Shown piece by piece: positions 59,579 to 64,000 of a stretch of DNA of 64,000 bases; within the stretch, counting starts at the first letter, position 1, and each line of letters starts with the position of its first letter. A program made the position numbers and the translations under genes. The DNA comes from Gammaproteobacteria bacterium (GTDB lineage Bacteria; Pseudomonadota; Gammaproteobacteria; Pseudomonadales; Pseudohongiellaceae), in contig JAFMKB010000004.1 of assembly GCA_017853205.1 (NCBI GenBank), forward strand, positions 1 through 64,000, written 5' to 3'. The notes beneath the pieces are model-generated. The model saw only the letters and a list, made by a program, of their open reading frames with translations, ran no database searches and had not been told where the DNA came from.

Positions 59579-61750
59579 TTAAAAAGTACCGTTGACTCGC
59601 AGGCTTAGTTCGATGCCCGTGGTCGTGCATCGGTACTCGATTTCTTCGAGAATGTCTGCCGTCGTGCGACCGACAAAACGAGTACGACGGCGACACTGTG
59701 CTCCATTAGTTAAAGCTCCGGCATCGAACCTATACGTAGTGCCCCGCTGGTTTCGATATTCTGCAAAAAGGTTTACGCGAGGCTCGCCGACATTAAACTC
59801 AATGTCATCGACGTCGTAGCGGAACATGCCGCCGTCTATGCGATCGAAATACTGCATTCCCCAATTGACTCTTATGTCGGGGATGTCGTGTCTAAAGAAC
59901 AGAGTGAAACGGCCGCGCTGGTAGTTCTGGAAGCGGCGCTTGATACCAAGATGGGGGTCGGTTACCTCGGAGTCTTGTACATTAAGCGAAGTCGTAATAA
60001 GCAAGTTCGGCATGCCGAGGGGCGTCGCTCTAACACTAGCGCTGAGGTCCACGCCCATTTCAACGCCGTCGCCAATGTTGCCATTTACCGATTGCAGGCT
60101 GTCTTCTGATCTACTTGAGTCTAGCCTGTCGATCACATCTTGATGCTGCGCGTAAAACACTTCGGCATTAAGCACGCCGAGGTCGTCGGGCAGGCGATAC
60201 TCGCCGTTAAACACATAGCGCCACTGCCACTGTTGGCGCAGGTCGGTGTTGCCCTCTAGTGTGTTCGTATCATTATCAGTTTCATCGTTAACCGCGACGA
60301 AATCGGCAAAGCTCAGCTGGTTCACGATTTTCTCGATACTGCCGCGCAATTGAAGATTTGTGCTCGGGTTATAGCGAAGATCGATTTTCGGTTTAACGAA
60401 ACTAAAATCCCGCTGGTTGCTACTGTCGCCGGATTGCGTGATCTCTGATGACTCATATAAAAGCGTCGTTTCAAGAGAAAGGGTAGGCGTGAGAGTCCAG
60501 TTATGAATGGCGAAGGGCTCGTAACGTATTTCTTGGACAGACGAATTTGCATTACTAACGGTTTGCGGAACAAGGCCGCCGACCGCTGCGGACGGTGTGC
60601 CGCCCGCTACAATACCCCCTAGCGTTAGTGCAGAATCAAGCGTAGTTTGCGCACGCTCGACACCAAACTCAATGCTCTGCGCATCGAAAAGGCTCGTCGT
60701 ATACGACCCTCGAACTATCTGCTCCTCTGTCACATTATTGATGCCTAGATAGAGATTTTTTTCTTCTGAGCCATCGTCACGGAGTTCGAATCTCTCTCTT
60801 GCTGAATCGCGATTGTCTTGATTGGCAATAGCGAGAAGTTTGAAGCGCTGCCCGTTCCTAAACGTTAATTCATAATCGCCACCAATTTCCCAGTTGTCGC
60901 GCTGACTTGGAATCTCTTCTCTTTCGCTGAGTACTGTATTCGGGGTAACCCGCAGATTTGTTGTATAGCGTTCGACATCGGTGGGGTCGTCTCGGTCGGC
61001 GTAGAGCGCATTTACTCGGAGGCTGCTGTTTTCCGATATCTCGTATCCGAGATTCATGCTGATCTCATTCTGCATCTGGTCGCGCGTGCGTGTTTCGAGA
61101 ACGAGGTCATTCATCGAAAAATCACCGAGTATGCTGTACTCATCGCCGATCGACACGTTGTAACGAGGTTGGCTACGGGCAGCAAAAAGATAATCTAGCC
61201 CGCCGCGTTGACCGCTTAAAGACAAGGTTCCCCCAGGACGGAAATTCTGATCTTGATAGCGATCGATGCTCGCCTCATAAGAGATGCTGTTGGACGCAAT
61301 AGCCTCAGTGAGTATGACGTTCACGATCTGGCCGCTGCCTCGCACATCGAGGTCGCCCGAGGTGCCGCGGATGATTTGGAACTCGCGAACCTGCGTCGCA
61401 GGGATCCGATCTAGCTGCTGGCTTGTCGAATTGTTTTTCCCCGCGATGCGTTTGCCGTTAATAAGCACTTGATTACCGCCACCGCCCCCCAATCCGCGGC
61501 CACCCGTTTCGGGGTTGCCGGGGATATTCGACGGCCCGCTGCTAGGCCCGCCCGCGGCGCCTTGTCCAGGAATCCTGTCGAGCATGTCTTGAGCGGTGAT
61601 GGGCTGCCACTGATCGAAATAGTCCGCTGTATATATGACAGTTGAGGACTCGTCGCCGGCGTCTTGAGCCGACACAGTGCTGGTGAGTGAGCTAGCAAAA
61701 ATGGCAGCGAGAGTGAATGCGCGTAAAAGGGTAGGCATGAAGCGTCTCAT
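59579..61750 (-). CDS. TonB-dependent outer-membrane receptor
   Basis: 723 residues. A signal peptide ends near 'VSAQDAG'. The plug domain shows 'ITAQDMLDRIPGQGA' and 'GGGGGNQVLINGKRIAGKNN', with a glycine-rich loop, then 'VREFQIIRGTSGDLDVRGSG'. The rest is beta-barrel, ending in 'LSLRVNGTF' with terminal Phe. No clear TonB box was picked out. The substrate is unknown. Convergent with the acylase gene. Confidence 0.9.
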   Translation of the reverse strand: MRRFMPTLLRAFTLAAIFASSLTSTVSAQDAGDESSTVIYTADYFDQWQPITAQDMLDRIPGQGAAGGPSSGPSNIPGNPETGGRGLGGGGGNQVLINGKRIAGKNNSTSQQLDRIPATQVREFQIIRGTSGDLDVRGSGQIVNVILTEAIASNSISYEASIDRYQDQNFRPGGTLSLSGQRGGLDYLFAARSQPRYNVSIGDEYSILGDFSMNDLVLETRTRDQMQNEISMNLGYEISENSSLRVNALYADRDDPTDVERYTTNLRVTPNTVLSEREEIPSQRDNWEIGGDYELTFRNGQRFKLLAIANQDNRDSARERFELRDDGSEEKNLYLGINNVTEEQIVRGSYTTSLFDAQSIEFGVERAQTTLDSALTLGGIVAGGTPSAAVGGLVPQTVSNANSSVQEIRYEPFAIHNWTLTPTLSLETTLLYESSEITQSGDSSNQRDFSFVKPKIDLRYNPSTNLQLRGSIEKIVNQLSFADFVAVNDETDNDTNTLEGNTDLRQQWQWRYVFNGEYRLPDDLGVLNAEVFYAQHQDVIDRLDSSRSEDSLQSVNGNIGDGVEMGVDLSASVRATPLGMPNLLITTSLNVQDSEVTDPHLGIKRRFQNYQRGRFTLFFRHDIPDIRVNWGMQYFDRIDGGMFRYDVDDIEFNVGEPRVNLFAEYRNQRGTTYRFDAGALTNGAQCRRRTRFVGRTTADILEEIEYRCTTTGIELSLRVNGTF

Positions 61751-61959
61751 TGTTCGGTAATCACAAATAGAAACCGCCGCCAGCCCGATGCAGGCTAGGG
61801 TGCGGCGTTAGAAGAATTCAAAAACAGGGAGCGATTGTACAGTCTATCTAGTGTGCTGCCTTGCCTGTGTTACAAACTGGCAACAAATGCCCGCAAATGG
61901 ACCTACTTTAGAGGCCAGAATGCGGGGAATGCCTCTAAGCGCCATAACAGCGTTCGAGG

Positions 61960-63276
61960 CTAATGTTCGATCTGGCTGCCGCGGAGTGAGACCCAGTAGA
62001 AGAAGAGTCCAGAGGCGATTATTGCCAAGCCGAAGAGCGCTTCGACTGGACGATTAAGCATAACGAACCCAAGGGTCCATCCTGTGAGACCTAAAAATAT
62101 GAGCGGCGGTAAGGGGTACAGAAAGGTTTTGTAGGGCCGCGGCAGGTTGGGCTGGCGCCAGCGGAGGACGAAAATACTCGAAACCGTCGCGAAATTATTA
62201 ATCGCGAGCGTAAAGCCAGAAAACACCAATACGGATTCGAATGTCGACGAAAAGATAAAGACCAAGGTGATTATTCCCTGTGCGTAAATTGCGATCGAGG
62301 GGACTCCGTGCGCGTTAGTCTTGCCAAGAGCGCTCAGCAGTGGAAAGTCTTCTCCGATCATCTGAATTACGCGCGGGCCTGCCATCACCATGGCGCTGAC
62401 CGTCGAGATCAATAGCATGGCAAGCACAATGCCGGTGAAGCGCCCGCCCGCAGTGCCGAATGCTGCCTCTGCAGCGATATACCCCACCTCGACTTCTCCT
62501 GTCATGCTGTCCATAGGCGCCGCATATAAGAATGCGAAATTTAGCGCGACATACATTAGCGTTACGATGACGGTGCCCGCTAACAATATGCCCGGCAATG
62601 TCCGCTGTGGATTCTCCATTTCGCTGCTCAGATACGTGGCCGCATTCCAACCCGCAAATGCATAGCTCACATAGATTAGCGATACGGCAAACTCCCCAGA
62701 GGTGAGCACGCCAAAATCACCGCTTCGCGGGAAAAATTCAACGGGCTGAGGGGTGTCGACGAGCACGATCGCAGCGATAACGAACGCAAAAATGATTAGG
62801 ACCTTGAGTAACGTGAAAACTAGCTGAAGGCCTCCGCTGTTTCGTCGATTAGTAGCATGCACAACGCTCAGCGCGATAACGAGGCTGGCGGCGATAAGGC
62901 GTTCGCCCCAAGGGCCCGCGAAATCAGGAAAAATCGAGAGCATGTAAGCGGCGAATGTCATCGCTGCAAGTGCGGTCGGCCCCGCGAAGCCTATTGTCGA
63001 GGATATCCATCCAGAGACGAATCCTGCGGCCGGATGGTAAATGCGACTCAAAAAGTTGTACTCGCCCCCGGACCTCGGCAGTGCCGCACCGAGTTCGGCA
63101 TAGGTCATAGCGCCGCAGACGGCGATCAATCCCCCTACCGCCCAGAGCATTAACAGGGCAAAGCCCGATTGAATGTCGAGAAGCTGAAATCCGAGGCTGG
63201 TAAACACGCCTGTGCCGACCATATTAGCGACGACGACGGCGGTAACGGTAGTGAAGCGAAACTTATCTGCAGCCAT
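61960..63276 (-). CDS. APC-family amino acid permease
   Basis: 438 residues from ATG 63276; the track start 63384 adds 36 polar residues before the first membrane span. About twelve membrane segments. 'VVANMVGTGVFTSLGFQLLD' and 'AELGAALPRSGGEYNFLSRI' are APC motifs, the latter with the conserved Glu. Substrate unresolved. The 209 bases between it and the TonB-receptor gene hold a GC-rich hairpin near 61774-61806 and no gene. Confidence 0.88.
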   Translation of the reverse strand: MAADKFRFTTVTAVVVANMVGTGVFTSLGFQLLDIQSGFALLMLWAVGGLIAVCGAMTYAELGAALPRSGGEYNFLSRIYHPAAGFVSGWISSTIGFAGPTALAAMTFAAYMLSIFPDFAGPWGERLIAASLVIALSVVHATNRRNSGGLQLVFTLLKVLIIFAFVIAAIVLVDTPQPVEFFPRSGDFGVLTSGEFAVSLIYVSYAFAGWNAATYLSSEMENPQRTLPGILLAGTVIVTLMYVALNFAFLYAAPMDSMTGEVEVGYIAAEAAFGTAGGRFTGIVLAMLLISTVSAMVMAGPRVIQMIGEDFPLLSALGKTNAHGVPSIAIYAQGIITLVFIFSSTFESVLVFSGFTLAINNFATVSSIFVLRWRQPNLPRPYKTFLYPLPPLIFLGLTGWTLGFVMLNRPVEALFGLAIIASGLFFYWVSLRGSQIEH

Positions 63277-63578
63277 AGATGAGTGGATCTCGTTAACCAA
63301 ATAGAGCTGCAGCAGGTGGGCATTGCAGCGCAGTGTGTGTCCCGTGGACTCGGCATTATGGCGTTCCCTAGAGGGCGAGTCCATCGCTCAGTTAATTAGA
63401 GTGAGGCGCGCAAAATGCTTTGATTTGATCTTAATAAATTGGATAATGCTCTCGATAACTATATGAATATAATAATTATTATTTTATTAGTTAGAATAAA
63501 ACCCAAAAAATCAATTCGATTTATAAATAATTTTAATCCAAGTAACTAAGCAAGCACTCATTCTACAAGGGAAGAGAT

Positions 63579-64000
63579 ATGACCATTTTCACCAAACGTC
63601 CAATAGCGGCGAGTGTCGCGAGCGCGATGTTGTTAAGTGCAGTAAGCACTCAGATTTTCGCGCAGCAGGAAATAGACGAGATCGTCGTTGTTGGGTCTCA
63701 GATTCGCGGCGCACAAATAAGCGATGCGCTGCCCGTCTCAGTGATGAACGAGCTCGATATCGAAGCCTTGGGTGTCAATTCCGGCGACGAACTTCTCGAG
63801 TTTATGGCTGAGCAGGGCCAGAACTTTTTCAGCGAATCAGAAAATATCTCGGGCGGCGTTAACTCTGCCCGCGGTGATATCGGTGCGTTCAATCTTCGCA
63901 ATTTGGGCACGGGAAACACGCTGGTACTTTTGAACGGACGTCGCGTGGTTAACTCCGCTGCCTACCAAACCGAATCGGTAGGCGGAAGCTTCGTGCCGGT
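63579..64000 (+). CDS. TonB-dependent receptor, N-terminal part, truncated by window edge
   Basis: 140 codons, open to the window end; not in the ORF track. ATG 63579 follows 'ACAAGGGAAGAGAT'. A signal peptide ends near 'QIFAQQ', then the TonB box-like 'EIDEIVVVGSQI', then plug motifs 'ALPVSVMNELDIEALGVNSG' and 'FNLRNLGTGNTLVLLNGRR'. It is the type that often carries carbohydrate or siderophore substrates; the rest lies outside. The upstream 194 bases are AT-rich and promoter-like. Confidence 0.9.
   Translation, partial: MTIFTKRPIAASVASAMLLSAVSTQIFAQQEIDEIVVVGSQIRGAQISDALPVSVMNELDIEALGVNSGDELLEFMAEQGQNFFSESENISGGVNSARGDIGAFNLRNLGTGNTLVLLNGRRVVNSAAYQTESVGGSFVP

Overview
The window is a 64 kb piece of a Gram-negative chromosome and looks like a free-living, aerobic, probably marine gammaproteobacterium. 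The evidence is RdgC, YaeQ, DUF2058 (YaiL), a sigma54 enhancer-binding protein, FNR-type and sigma54 promoter sequences, TonB-dependent receptors, lipoprotein and Tat signals, and an ethylmalonyl-CoA / 3-hydroxypropionate type acyl-CoA cluster of the kind known from oligotrophic marine Gammaproteobacteria. No rRNA, tRNA, CRISPR array, transposase or prophage gene was found.

Layout. (1) 1-2037: a membrane PAS histidine kinase that runs off the left edge. (2) 2252-6922: methylsuccinyl-CoA dehydrogenase-like, mesaconyl-CoA C1-C4 transferase-like and AMP-forming acyl-CoA ligase genes. (3) 6924-8284 (minus): a predicted halohydrin dehalogenase and a FrnE/DsbA-like thioredoxin-fold protein. The latter has an in-frame TGA exactly at the first redox Cys (U-P-W-C), so it is read here as a selenoprotein. 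A perfect FNR box lies upstream. (4) 8538-16537: TPR protein, M28 lipoprotein peptidase, sirtuin, alkylsulfatase and sulfatase. (5) 16541-26400: a sugar module with an RbsA/RbsC/binding-protein transporter, two xylose-isomerase-like TIM barrels (one with a Tat signal), a Gfo/Idh/MocA dehydrogenase, and a GMC dehydrogenase with its Tat small subunit. This resembles 3-keto-glycoside metabolism. (6) 26366-35101: a reactive-sulfur system. A FisR-type sigma54 activator (three Cys with the FisR spacing) diverges from an operon encoding a 29-residue membrane peptide, cytochrome bd (CioAB type), persulfide dioxygenase, a Blh-SQR fusion and a SulP permease. A near-consensus sigma54 promoter and three tandem dyads lie between them. 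(7) 35200-35924: an SRPBCC protein, then a gene-free stretch with a second near-consensus sigma54 promoter, a foldable segment and an intrinsic terminator, read as a candidate small RNA. (8) 36080-49400: mostly housekeeping genes (2OG oxygenase, Lrp/Ald, DUF885, RdgC, Tex, YaeQ, SET protein, PLP decarboxylase, GNAT, S4, YaiL). (9) 49636-64000: Baeyer-Villiger-type monooxygenase, Sel1 and Smr proteins, acyl-CoA dehydrogenase / hydrolase / thiolase, nitronate monooxygenase-like protein, penicillin-acylase-like lipoprotein, a TonB receptor, an APC permease, and a second TonB receptor cut by the right edge.

The most interesting features are the predicted selenoprotein-halohydrin dehalogenase operon, the complete FisR/sigma54 sulfide-oxidation and bd-oxidase regulon with its tiny membrane peptide, and the sigma54-linked candidate small RNA. 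All functional statements come from reading motifs and recalled family knowledge; no searches were run.
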